Shown in pieces: positions 8,388-16,557 of a stretch of 31,376 bases of DNA. The notes beneath the pieces are model-generated. The model did no database searches and was not told where the DNA came from. It worked only from the letters and a program-made list of their open reading frames with translations. The stretch's first letter is position 1. Every line of letters begins with the position of its first letter. Origin of the DNA: a virus; the IMG/VR virus record IMGVR_UViG_3300022542_000387, positions 1 to 31,376 of that record, one strand, 5' to 3'. The position numbers and the translations under genes are program-made.

Positions 8388-9077
8388 TTAGCCTCCTGTC
8401 GGCATTAGATCACCACTTGTATCGGGCACAAAATAAGCAAAGTGGGCGGGCATCAAGTCGTCATTGGTATCAAGGTCAAAATCAGCATCATTGAAACTTC
8501 CGGTGACAGGCATGGAATCACCATTACCATCAAGTTCCCAGGCGGGGGTTGTGCTTGTATCCACCTCGTAATCCGCCGTGAGAGCAAGGCCAGCAAAGGT
8601 CGGGCTGGCTCCTGTGTGAATATCTTGCGGAGTAGATAGAGTAATTGAGCCTGCCGCGTTTGTTACCGAAATTTGATTTGTAGTTCCCGTTATTGTCGCT
8701 AAAACGGGGTCTGTCGTTCCATCTCCTATCGGAATTTGACCGTTTGTGGCCACGCCCAGAACCGTTATCGCTCCCGTTCCCGAACCCAGAAGAATACCAC
8801 CATCGGTAAGACTTGTGGCCCCTGTGCCGCCGTAGGACACTGTAACCGTAGTTGCATTCCAGGTTCCAACGCTTATTGTCCCTTTCGATACCGTAAACGT
8901 GCCATCTGTTAAAACAGTGGATTCGAGAGTATCGTAATAGCCGTAAAGCCATCTCAGACTATCTGTACCGATAGTCAAGGTGCTGTCCGTTTTGGGTTTC
9001 AAATGGCTTGTGAATACATCACCGAAACAGACAGCCGCAAAAAACAGTAGGCATAAAATAACGATTGTTTTTTTCAT
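8388..9077 (-). CDS. Exported tail-fibre-like protein, 229 aa
   Basis: I choose the ATG at 9077 rather than the upstream in-frame start at 9167, because it gives a clean signal peptide (MKKTIVILCLLFFAAVCFG-D), has AAGGGA about nine bases upstream, and overlaps the preceding stop as ATGA. After the signal peptide comes a TLTIGTDSLRWLYGYYDT motif, parallel to LGTSSKNWLSAYIDT in the 901-aa protein, then SYGGTGATSLTDGGILLGSG and NGQIPIGDGTTDPV, phrases found in many phage fibre proteins. The C terminus carries repeated D-x-MP elements (DSMPVTG, DDLMPA, GDLMPTGG). Confidence 0.78.
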   Translation of the reverse strand: MKKTIVILCLLFFAAVCFGDVFTSHLKPKTDSTLTIGTDSLRWLYGYYDTLESTVLTDGTFTVSKGTISVGTWNATTVTVSYGGTGATSLTDGGILLGSGTGAITVLGVATNGQIPIGDGTTDPVLATITGTTNQISVTNAAGSITLSTPQDIHTGASPTFAGLALTADYEVDTSTTPAWELDGNGDSMPVTGSFNDADFDLDTNDDLMPAHFAYFVPDTSGDLMPTGG

Positions 9078-9400
9078 ATCGGTCGTTCCCTTCTCTGGGT
9101 AAGTACCCAGGTTCCAGTTATTTTTACCTGGTCTTCCAGATTGTCCCCAACCTGGATTCTCCGCCAAGTACCGTCAGGATAAGTACCATCCGCCTGTGGG
9201 AGAGCGTAATAATTCGCTTCACCATCAACCAAATCTATCACATAGTTCGATACTACCGTTATCTTCTCAAGTAATTCCTGCAAATACTTAACCAGCTCAA
9301 GCAAATAGTCGGCCGTCCGAACAGGGTCGCCGCTTTTCAGAGCGTCCTCATCGTAAGGTACCCGCACATCAATATCTAATTTTTCTAACTTGCTGCTCAT
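9074..9400 (-). CDS. Hypothetical virion-region protein, 108 aa
   Basis: Starts with an ATGA overlap on the stop of the 551-aa gene and ends with an ATGA overlap on the start of the exported 229-aa gene, so it is translationally coupled on both sides. Residues ~20-60 look helical and possibly coiled (ADYLLELVKYLQELLEKI); the C-terminal half is a short beta region (WRRIQVGDNLEDQV). No family recognised. Its place between a tail-hub-like gene and fibre genes fits a small connector or fibre-attachment protein (inference). Confidence 0.7.
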   Translation of the reverse strand: MSSKLEKLDIDVRVPYDEDALKSGDPVRTADYLLELVKYLQELLEKITVVSNYVIDLVDGEANYYALPQADGTYPDGTWRRIQVGDNLEDQVKITGTWVLTQRRERPI

Positions 9401-11052
9401 AAATTCGAATGTCCCGCCGGCTTCATATAAAGAACCAGGGCGTGGATTCGAGGCCGGTTCGCTTTCTCGGTATGTGAAATCTTTAACTGATGAAAGTTGG
9501 CGACTTCACCGCCCGCCCAAAAAGGAACCCAGATTTTGTCCTTGTTTGCAGTGCCGCTTAATGTGAGTGTTTTGCTTTTATAGGCGGTATCAGAATCAAT
9601 ATCGCCGGCGTCTTTGTAAAGTGACGCCAGAAATGAAGCCGTGGAATCCCGGTTTACGAAGAAGTCTATTTTTTGAAGTTTTGCCTTGCGGCCTATCTTG
9701 GTAAACGGGTTCCACCGACCCGACCTTATATCTATCTCTATCTTTCCATTGTCATCGTCCGTACCATCGTAATTGCCATCGTTCCATTTATACACTCGGC
9801 TGTTGCGGCATCCTATTAGAGTAAACGGTGATGGTGAGCCGAGGATTTCCCTCGAATCTATGTCCATCGCACTCATCAATGCGCCGTCAGCTCCGGTATA
9901 AACATCATCGGCTTTGAGCCATGTCGGGACCATCTGGCCGTTAAAGCCGCCGATGCAGTTGATGAAAAAACTCTGCTCCGATTTGTGGACTGTCCAGTTG
10001 TTCTCGATTATATTATAATCGAGTATCCTGTCGACGCTCGATGAGCTTGAATCTGCAAACGTAAGTAATAAGTGCCGTTCCTCTTTCTGATTGTAACTAA
10101 AAACAGAACGGACATAGACATCGTTAAACTCATCGAGAATGTCTCTAAGGTTCGGAATGTCCATGTCTTTTATCTTAAAGCCATCGTAAAAAACGATGTT
10201 CGTAGCACCAACGGCAGCCAGACCATCTTTTATTTCTACCCCCGAATACGGCGACCTGATAACCTCCGTCTCAGTCACCTTGTCCCACCTGAACGGAATG
10301 TCGGCATTGCCGGTGGACTTAATCCGCCACAAGGAACCTTCACCCGCACCCTGCATATAGACCGCCAAGTCTTTGCCCACGAATCCAGCGGCACATACCC
10401 TCTGCTGTGTGGGACAATCTACATAACCGCCGCCGCTTTGCGTGCCATCTACGCTCAGGACGGGGCTGTATCGAAATCGCTGCGGACACCAATCGCCGAA
10501 CTCCACGGTATCGAGAAAACATAGTCTGTCATCTTTAACGAATATGAACCGGCAAGTATCGAGATGATTAGTCTTGGAGTCTGAGCTTATCTGGTAATTA
10601 AAGGGTACAACGGCGGAACCGGCACCTTCATACTTATGTATCTGGTCGACATTATTGACCATATAACCTACGCCGAGCCAGTTGCAAAAGTGAAAGAAGT
10701 CCGTTGCCTTACCGCTAAATATATCCGCCGGGGTGTCGAGGTCGCTTGAAATGTCCGTCATTGTCTCATCTACCGGATTATAGAAGTTGCATCTTTTGGT
10801 GTCCATTATGAGAAGGTCGGGCATCCCATTTTTGAGGTATGTCTTTATTCCCTGTATAGATGTAGCGGTCTGCGCTACCGCCCCATGCTTCATCTGTGCG
10901 AACAGACTCCAGCCCCTGCGCTTTTCGAGAACGCCTTTATTGACGTGAGCGTTTATAATTGTTGGAAATCCGTCCTCTGGGGTAAGCCAGGGTTCCAGTC
11001 CAATTGACTTTGCAGTCCTCAAATTCGAGATTAAAAATGGTTGATATTGCAT
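9397..11052 (-). CDS. Tail hub / packaged-DNA stabilisation-like virion protein, 551 aa
   Basis: The N terminus (GLEPWLTPEDGFPTIINAHVNKGVLEKRRGW) matches the opening of a common podoviral virion family: a beta-propeller-like protein compared with the P22 gp10-type hub/stabilisation proteins. Repeated blades can be seen as Y-x-x-G or W-rich segments. Near the C terminus a GRWNPFTKIGRKAKLQKIDFF segment followed by LYKDAGDID is also typical of the family. It closes or extends the tail below the portal and adaptor. No signal peptide, unlike its neighbours. The start lacks a strong Shine-Dalgarno. The family call is from memory of sequence patterns, so the exact structural role is less sure than its virion nature. 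Confidence 0.72.
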   Translation of the reverse strand: MQYQPFLISNLRTAKSIGLEPWLTPEDGFPTIINAHVNKGVLEKRRGWSLFAQMKHGAVAQTATSIQGIKTYLKNGMPDLLIMDTKRCNFYNPVDETMTDISSDLDTPADIFSGKATDFFHFCNWLGVGYMVNNVDQIHKYEGAGSAVVPFNYQISSDSKTNHLDTCRFIFVKDDRLCFLDTVEFGDWCPQRFRYSPVLSVDGTQSGGGYVDCPTQQRVCAAGFVGKDLAVYMQGAGEGSLWRIKSTGNADIPFRWDKVTETEVIRSPYSGVEIKDGLAAVGATNIVFYDGFKIKDMDIPNLRDILDEFNDVYVRSVFSYNQKEERHLLLTFADSSSSSVDRILDYNIIENNWTVHKSEQSFFINCIGGFNGQMVPTWLKADDVYTGADGALMSAMDIDSREILGSPSPFTLIGCRNSRVYKWNDGNYDGTDDDNGKIEIDIRSGRWNPFTKIGRKAKLQKIDFFVNRDSTASFLASLYKDAGDIDSDTAYKSKTLTLSGTANKDKIWVPFWAGGEVANFHQLKISHTEKANRPRIHALVLYMKPAGHSNL

Positions 11053-11061
11053 GACGTATTC

Positions 11062-12510
11062 TTAATTATTAACCCTGCCTAACTCGATATAATCGTTGTC
11101 AGCTTGAACAAGAAGGATAAGAACGTCATCGAGCGAGGCGGTCCAGGACGCCGAAAGATTAAAATTGCCACTGTCCGCGATTGTGGAGGAATTAGTATTA
11201 CTGCCGCCGACGATATAGATTATCTGTCCGATTACGGGATTGTCTAAATCCGTTATCGCCGTTGCGCCAGTGTTCACAGATGTAACAAATATATTACCTT
11301 CAGATACGTCTGGCGTTGCATCATCGGCAGCAATCGCAGGAATCCATGTTGAAGTTCTTGCCGGGTCTAATCGCCTTAATTTAGCGGTTGCAGCATAACT
11401 TCCCACCGTTGTGACATGAGTGCAATTAACCTCAAGCAATTCACAACTGGCATAAAGCAAAATAGTCTTCGTAGAAGCCGTGATGTAACAACTGGACACT
11501 TCGCAAGCCAAAGCATAATCAGCCCCATCGTTTTTAATAACGACACCGTAAGTATCTGCATTTATATGACAATTGCGGATACCAACTCTATCGGCAGCAT
11601 ATACTTCTATGGCTTCGCCCGTATTTCCCTCAAAGTAACAAGAATGAATTGTCGCCTCGTAGCCCATATAAACTTGAATACCCCCACCTGCGTTATCCTC
11701 GATAGTGCAACCGTTCATATTGAAGCAAGTAGCATGACTTGTAATCACTCCCCAGGAAGTATTGTCATTTATCCAACAGCCGTACATATTAACTGAATTA
11801 GACGCATCCGGGTCGTCCCATTGCAGTCTTACGCCTGCTGAGCCGTTATTAGCAAATTGACAATTTTCAATAAGCCCCTGCCATGAAGCCGTAACTTCCA
11901 AGCCATCACCTTCACAACTATCTACCAGGACATCTTCTAAATGCCATCTATAAGCATCGTCTATGGTAATACCGTCTCCGGTATATGTTCCCTTGACGCC
12001 TTTTAATGTCAAAGAGCGGATAGTAACCTCGTTTGCCAGCGACCCTATAACCAGCATATCACAGTTCCCACCCTTTTGGATTATCGAACCGTTCCACTTA
12101 CCTGTCCCTTGAAGAGTAATTCCTCCTTGTGTGCTTGTAATTGAAAGAGCCGATGTGATTAAGTATGTACCATCTGGGAATAAAACAACGCCACCAGCAC
12201 CAGCGGCATCTATAGCTGCCTGTATCGTCGTCGTATCGTCAGTAGTACCGTCTCCAACTGCTCCGTAAGCTCTCACGTCAACCCAAGGGCTTTTAGTTTT
12301 TATATCGGTTGCATTAACATCGCCGATTTGCCAATCGACCGTAGAAGCATCAAGGTCAACACCCAAAAGCACTTCGAGCGCATCGTTATTGGCCCTTATA
12401 TCACCAGCGGCATTATTCCAAGTCTGATTATCGGCAGGCTTGTCATTGTCCCAAGCGGCCCAGCAGCAGATACTTATGAGAAGTACCAGAATAATTATGT
12501 ATCGTTTCAT
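11062..12510 (-). CDS. Tail spike with pectate-lyase-superfamily beta-helix and signal peptide, 482 aa
   Basis: ATG at 12510 is chosen over an upstream in-frame start (12528) because AGGAGAG lies eight bases before it. It gives MKRYIIILVLLISICCWA-A, a Sec signal peptide. Residues ~70-125 hold the Pectate_lyase_3 opening (VDVRAYGAVGDGTTDDTTTIQAAIDAA, then GGVVLFPDGTYLI), followed by repeated N/C/G beta-helix rungs to ~350 and a small C-terminal beta domain. Such spikes bind and often depolymerise surface polysaccharide. No catalytic residues can be assigned. A pectate-lyase-type spike normally has a virion-binding N domain; here a signal peptide and a short DNDKPADNQTWNNAAGDIRAN linker, common in phage fibre N termini, take that place. 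Confidence 0.85.
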   Translation of the reverse strand: MKRYIIILVLLISICCWAAWDNDKPADNQTWNNAAGDIRANNDALEVLLGVDLDASTVDWQIGDVNATDIKTKSPWVDVRAYGAVGDGTTDDTTTIQAAIDAAGAGGVVLFPDGTYLITSALSITSTQGGITLQGTGKWNGSIIQKGGNCDMLVIGSLANEVTIRSLTLKGVKGTYTGDGITIDDAYRWHLEDVLVDSCEGDGLEVTASWQGLIENCQFANNGSAGVRLQWDDPDASNSVNMYGCWINDNTSWGVITSHATCFNMNGCTIEDNAGGGIQVYMGYEATIHSCYFEGNTGEAIEVYAADRVGIRNCHINADTYGVVIKNDGADYALACEVSSCYITASTKTILLYASCELLEVNCTHVTTVGSYAATAKLRRLDPARTSTWIPAIAADDATPDVSEGNIFVTSVNTGATAITDLDNPVIGQIIYIVGGSNTNSSTIADSGNFNLSASWTASLDDVLILLVQADNDYIELGRVNN

Positions 12511-12520
12511 TTTTACTCTC

Positions 12521-12934
12521 CTATTCAATGTAGAGGATGACTTGAACGGTTGCAGTTTTCGAACCTACTGAGGCATTGTCCGGGGCGGCACTTGGCGTAA
12601 TTGTAGCGGTAAGCGTACTGTTTACCGGAATCGAATTGAAGTCCGCATCCTGAGTACCTTTTCCGCTTTCGCTGTCCCGCCAGTGTTTCGTATTGTCTGT
12701 AAGAGAGGCCTCCGAAAACAGCGATGTGCCGTTCGAGTTGGTAATCGCCACGGTATAAGTGATGCCATCTTCGGTGTCTGTTGTTATTATTTCTATTGCC
12801 TTTATCGTTCCCACAACATTGGCCAATGTCGGGGTCAAAGCTGCTGTCCCAGTCATCGGAAAGGTCTGGGTAGCAAACTCATATCTTGCTATCGGAAAAC
12901 GCCCATCTAAATGCCTCCGGTCTGAAGTCGCCAT
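12521..12934 (-). CDS. Hypothetical virion protein, 137 aa
   Basis: ATG at 12934 follows a good AGGAG site. The protein is mostly beta (Thr/Ile/Val alternation, e.g. TVAITNSNGTSLF, STLTATITPSAAP) and acidic, consistent with a small decoration or tail-associated beta-sandwich. No family recognised. It lies between the head-tail adaptor and the tail spike, ten bases or fewer from each neighbour. A virion role is inferred from context. Confidence 0.7.
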   Translation of the reverse strand: MATSDRRHLDGRFPIARYEFATQTFPMTGTAALTPTLANVVGTIKAIEIITTDTEDGITYTVAITNSNGTSLFSEASLTDNTKHWRDSESGKGTQDADFNSIPVNSTLTATITPSAAPDNASVGSKTATVQVILYIE

Positions 12935-12944
12935 AATTTATCTC

Positions 12945-13979
12945 CTAAAAACTTGTCTTTGTATGTCTGTTTTGATTTTGGATTCGCTGCTTGTTGGCGA
13001 TTGAGTTCATTCTAAATTCGGTCAAACTTACCGGAGCGCCGGTCAGCTCGATGACCCTGTCCTGCTCGCCCTTTGTAACCAAGAATAATATCGCCGCTCC
13101 TAAAGCTATCATCGGCCCCCATTTGACATCATCCGGCACGGCATCATCGTCTGCAAGCACCGTTGGCCTTTTACGAATGGGCGCTTTGAGCTCGTAAATG
13201 TCATCTGGCTTTGGCCGGGTGTATAATTTACCGCCGTATCTTAAAACGGCTTCGGGGGTGTTCCTGTTCTTGGGCTGGCCATCGGTGTAAGTGTCCGTTA
13301 CATTGGAGGCATCAAGGGCCGTCGTCGCCGGTGTAAAAGCGCCATCCGATTTAGTGGCTGTAATAAAGCCCATAAATGCTTCGCTCGATGCAGCTACCGA
13401 AAGGACGGCAACGGCCAGGGCAGGGGTATCGTAGCCGGTTGCGTTATCGCCCGCCGCCGTTACGGTTATCGTGCCGTCACTATCTATCTTTAACGACCAG
13501 GCCCCGTATTTGCCCGCCGGTACCGCATCGCCGGTCAAATCGACCTCGCTCGAACTCTTGGAATAAGAATCGCCGGCTATATCGTAATCGAAATCATCGT
13601 GCTTGACCTTCTTCGAATCACTGGAGCCTATGGCGATCCCGGGAGATGTAATATATTGCTCGTCCTCCGGATACTTTTCAAAGAATAATTGTTTATCGAG
13701 GTAGAGCGTAACTTCATTCCCATTGACCGTCACAGGCTCCATGATTTTAAGAACCGTCTGGGCCAGCGTGTATTCACCTGAATCGTCAACCGAAAGGGCC
13801 TGAGTAAGCCAGTCGTTAAGGTCGTCAACCTTGGCATCTTCAGGGAAATAGTTGGTGTAATAATCGTTTATTAACTTATTGACGTTGATATCGGATATAT
13901 CGGCAGTCGAGCTGCGACCGGTAAGTGATCGCCATTCTGTCCTAATCTCCGATAATTTCCAAGTATACTCGTCAGCCAT
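12945..13979 (-). CDS. Head-tail adaptor-like protein, 344 aa
   Basis: The N terminus (WKLSEIRTEWRSLTGR...INKLINDYYTNYFPED) and the C-terminal stretch (YTRPKPDDIYELKAPIRKRPTVLADDDAVPDDVKWGPMIALGAAILFL) follow the adaptor family that binds below the portal in podoviruses (SU10/T7 gp11-like adaptors): helices, an IRRP-like strand, then an LALGAA helix. Between them, residues ~140-235 are an Asp/Ser/Ala/Thr-rich insert that the core family lacks, probably an extra surface beta domain. ATG at 13979 has AAGGTGA upstream. Confidence 0.75.
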   Translation of the reverse strand: MADEYTWKLSEIRTEWRSLTGRSSTADISDINVNKLINDYYTNYFPEDAKVDDLNDWLTQALSVDDSGEYTLAQTVLKIMEPVTVNGNEVTLYLDKQLFFEKYPEDEQYITSPGIAIGSSDSKKVKHDDFDYDIAGDSYSKSSSEVDLTGDAVPAGKYGAWSLKIDSDGTITVTAAGDNATGYDTPALAVAVLSVAASSEAFMGFITATKSDGAFTPATTALDASNVTDTYTDGQPKNRNTPEAVLRYGGKLYTRPKPDDIYELKAPIRKRPTVLADDDAVPDDVKWGPMIALGAAILFLVTKGEQDRVIELTGAPVSLTEFRMNSIANKQRIQNQNRHTKTSF

Positions 13980-13995
13980 ATATCACCTTAAATCG

Positions 13996-16437
13996 TTACG
14001 GAGTTGCTTCGGCCCAAGTTCCAACCATCTCTGTTATAATCCAACCGTCAGTGTGAGCGGAAACCTTAATATAATCCCCATAGTTTTGGCCGGTTTTAGG
14101 AATAGTCATTGCCTCACCATCTGCCGGAGTAAAGCCGGAACCAACAAATTTATCTGCGTTATCAAGTTCTATCGTAAGCAAAGCACCATCGTCGGCAGCA
14201 ATACACATAATCCAGAACTCTACACCCGCCACGGTAGCGGGAAGGGTAATCGTCTGTGCATCAGCGGAGACTTGAAGGCAATAACCACAATCTGCGGTTG
14301 TTACAGCGCCGGTGGTTATGGTTTTCTTCTTGACAGTGGCCGGCAACCAAGTACCCTGAAAAGTAGCATCGCCAGTAACGGTAAGGGCAAGGTCACCGGC
14401 GGCGGTGATTATCACATCATCCGCTGCGTTAAGCTCTATATCACCGTAGGTTGAACCATCGGCGTTAAGCATAATCCCACCGTCCGTAGTCTCAAGGTTA
14501 ATGGCATCGCCATCAATTTGTCCGGTTGCGTCAACTTTGAATTGGTCGGCGGCTGCGCCGTCAAGAGTAGCAAGAAAGTCATTAGTTGTAATAGACATTC
14601 CAACCGACGCCGCTAATATCTCAAGATTATCGTCGGTTGTCTCATCGTACATAATAGAAGCATCTGCATTAGAACCAAATACAAGGCCCATCTGGTCGCT
14701 GAAAGCCATTACATCACCATCGTAGTCCGTGGTAATAGTACCAGCCGTCTCGAAGTAGTAGGTAATATCAAAACCAGTTGCAGTGCCTCCAATCTTAAAA
14801 CCTTCATCAGCCGAATTGGCATCAATAATAAAATCCGTACCATCAAAAGTTATATCAACATCTTCCGCATCGCCGAAGAAAAGGATGTCTGAATCCTGCA
14901 AACGAACATCATAGGCATTGAATATCAGCGTGTCTCCCGAGGCGTCATATACTACCGTACTTGCCTGTCTGCCGAAAATCCTGACATCGGAGGTATAAGT
15001 GGCGTTACCTATATTGAGCGTTGAAGTATCATCACTTTCGGATGGTAAGAACAAAAGCGTCTCATCGGTAGATATATCGATCGTCCAGTCTATACTATTA
15101 TCTGCTACGGCAAATTCAATCTGAGCGCCTTCGTTTAGCTTCAGGTCGCAGTCCTCGAAGAACAGCTCATTGGCACTGGCGTCAAATATCGCCCAATCGC
15201 CGGACGTTGCACCCATCATCTTTAAGTCGGTCCCGGTTGTGCCATCACCAATCTGGACGGCATCGTTGGTTGTGGTAGCAACAATTATCAAGTTATCGGT
15301 ACTCTCATCGAAATCCATAACAAAAGAATCCGAAGCGCTGCTATCTCCAAATGTAAGCATATCGTCATCACTCAATCTAATGTCATAACCATTAAGAAGG
15401 AACTCCGCCGCACTCACATCGAAAAGAGCAATCTTCGCAGCGTCCGAGCTATAAAACGCCCAGTCAAGAGCATTGGTAGACCCTATTCGCACTTGGCCCC
15501 AATTATCGGAAACGGCCTCAATAAGAACATTCGTACCATCGCCTTTGATAGTAACGTCGGCAGCACCATCATGGTCGCCTCCGATACCCAAAACGGCATT
15601 GTCCTGGAAAATGAGCATATCTTCACTTGTGTCCCACGCAACATCATAGGTGTCGTCAAATAAGACATCGCCTGCGTTATTTGTAATACCTACGCAAACA
15701 ATCGCTCCGGCCTTATCTAACGTGAAATAACCGCCCGTACCTTCAATGTCAGAACCAGTACCGGTGTTCTCAATCTCAATAGCATCGCCGGAACCAACAG
15801 ACATCGTAATCGTCAAGCCATCGCCTGTTGTATTACCGCTGTACGTTAATCCCAAAAGGGAAGCTGTGTCGTTTTCGGTATTGGTTATTTGAACAGCACC
15901 ATCAGTAGCGGTTATCGTCCTGCCTCCACCGACACTACCGTAATCATAGGCACTGTCAAGCGATACCCCACCTGCGGTATCTATCGGAAGCCAATCCGTA
16001 CCGGTAGAAAGCTGTAACTTATTAAGGGTATCGTCATAAAAAACCTTGCCTTCAGAATGTGCAGGTGCGTTGGCGGTGGTTGTCGGTGTGAACAAATATG
16101 ATTCGCTCGTCACATTCGCAAACACATCCCTTAAATACTGCGAGAGCATCTCCGGGTTAGAAGCAATTTCATAGTTAATATCAGTCGTTACATAAACTCC
16201 CAACGTTAAACTAACGACCATGAGCGAAACAGCTATCGCCACTATAAACGCCAACATCTTCTTCAGCATAAAACCCCCTTTCTTTGTGGGTTTCTTTGTG
16301 GGTTTCAATGCCGAAACTTCGTCTGCAATCTGGCTTAACTTCGTATCTTGAAGCGCGGCATTATTGAATACTTCCTGAAAGAGCTTTTGTACCTCATCTA
16401 CGGTATCGCACTCTTCTCTATATACTACTCGTCGCAT
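13996..16437 (-). CDS. Giant beta-repeat appendage protein with internal membrane segment, 813 aa
   Basis: ATG at 16437 has AAGGAG spaced six bases, so the in-frame GTG nine codons upstream is unlikely. Residues 1-56 are a soluble helical region ending in KKPTKKGG; residues ~60-83 are one hydrophobic helix (MLAFIVAIAVSLMVVSLTLG). Residues ~100-700 are Asp/Gly/Thr-rich beta repeats of about 75-80 residues with recurring phrases such as ILIFQDN, MLTFGDSS, LFFEDCDLKL, DILFFGDAED. The last ~110 residues (TADCGYCLQVSADAQTITLPAT ... GDYIKVSAHTDGWIITEM.GTW) are a C-terminal domain common on phage appendages. A second start at 16269 (MLKKMLAF) has an AAAGGGGG site four bases upstream and would begin with a signal peptide. 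Confidence 0.8.
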   Translation of the reverse strand: MRRVVYREECDTVDEVQKLFQEVFNNAALQDTKLSQIADEVSALKPTKKPTKKGGFMLKKMLAFIVAIAVSLMVVSLTLGVYVTTDINYEIASNPEMLSQYLRDVFANVTSESYLFTPTTTANAPAHSEGKVFYDDTLNKLQLSTGTDWLPIDTAGGVSLDSAYDYGSVGGGRTITATDGAVQITNTENDTASLLGLTYSGNTTGDGLTITMSVGSGDAIEIENTGTGSDIEGTGGYFTLDKAGAIVCVGITNNAGDVLFDDTYDVAWDTSEDMLIFQDNAVLGIGGDHDGAADVTIKGDGTNVLIEAVSDNWGQVRIGSTNALDWAFYSSDAAKIALFDVSAAEFLLNGYDIRLSDDDMLTFGDSSASDSFVMDFDESTDNLIIVATTTNDAVQIGDGTTGTDLKMMGATSGDWAIFDASANELFFEDCDLKLNEGAQIEFAVADNSIDWTIDISTDETLLFLPSESDDTSTLNIGNATYTSDVRIFGRQASTVVYDASGDTLIFNAYDVRLQDSDILFFGDAEDVDITFDGTDFIIDANSADEGFKIGGTATGFDITYYFETAGTITTDYDGDVMAFSDQMGLVFGSNADASIMYDETTDDNLEILAASVGMSITTNDFLATLDGAAADQFKVDATGQIDGDAINLETTDGGIMLNADGSTYGDIELNAADDVIITAAGDLALTVTGDATFQGTWLPATVKKKTITTGAVTTADCGYCLQVSADAQTITLPATVAGVEFWIMCIAADDGALLTIELDNADKFVGSGFTPADGEAMTIPKTGQNYGDYIKVSAHTDGWIITEMVGTWAEATP

Positions 16438-16457
16438 TTTTTTCTCCTTAAAATGAT

Positions 16458-16485
16458 TTGACACTTAACTATTATTCACTACAAT
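16458..16485 (+). promoter_or_regulatory. Sigma70-type promoter for the rightward HNH gene
   Basis: A perfect TTGACA at 16458-16463 and TACAAT at 16480-16485 are separated by 16 bases on the plus strand. The predicted transcription start is near 16491-16493, at the first bases of the hairpin that follows. It is the best promoter match I found in the window and points against all neighbouring genes. Confidence 0.7.
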
Positions 16486-16490
16486 AAAAC

Positions 16491-16524
16491 GAGCCGACCG
16501 CTGGTATGTGCCAGCAACCGGCTC
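16491..16524. terminator. Hairpin T2: 5'-UTR stem-loop on plus, possible terminator on minus
   Basis: GAGCCG/CGGCTC outer stem with an inner GCTGG/CCAGC stem and 3-base internal loops. Read leftward it is followed by GTTTTATT, so it could stop minus-strand transcription ahead of the 813-aa gene. Read rightward it lies at the very 5' end of the predicted HNH transcript. Confidence 0.6.
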
Positions 16525-16534
16525 TAAACACAAA

Positions 16535-16555
16535 CCTTTTTGTAAAGGAAAAAGG
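16535..16555 (+). promoter_or_regulatory. Small hairpin over the ribosome-binding site of the HNH gene
   Basis: CCTTTTT (16535-16541) pairs perfectly with AAAAAGG (16549-16555), leaving GTAAAGG in the loop. The AAGGA that would serve as Shine-Dalgarno for ATG 16558 spans the loop and the edge of the stem, so translation could be modulated. Confidence 0.45.
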
Positions 16556-16557
16556 CC

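Noticed and set aside
10072-10524. Rightward 150-aa ORF
   Set aside because: Antisense to the 551-aa virion gene, which has strong family-like sequence along its whole length.
4343-16437. Idea that the signal-peptide genes are bacterial chromosome genes rather than phage
   Set aside because: They contain typical phage fibre motifs (GGTGATSLTDGGIL, LGTSSKNW) and are overlapped and interleaved with adaptor, hub and capsid genes on one strand.
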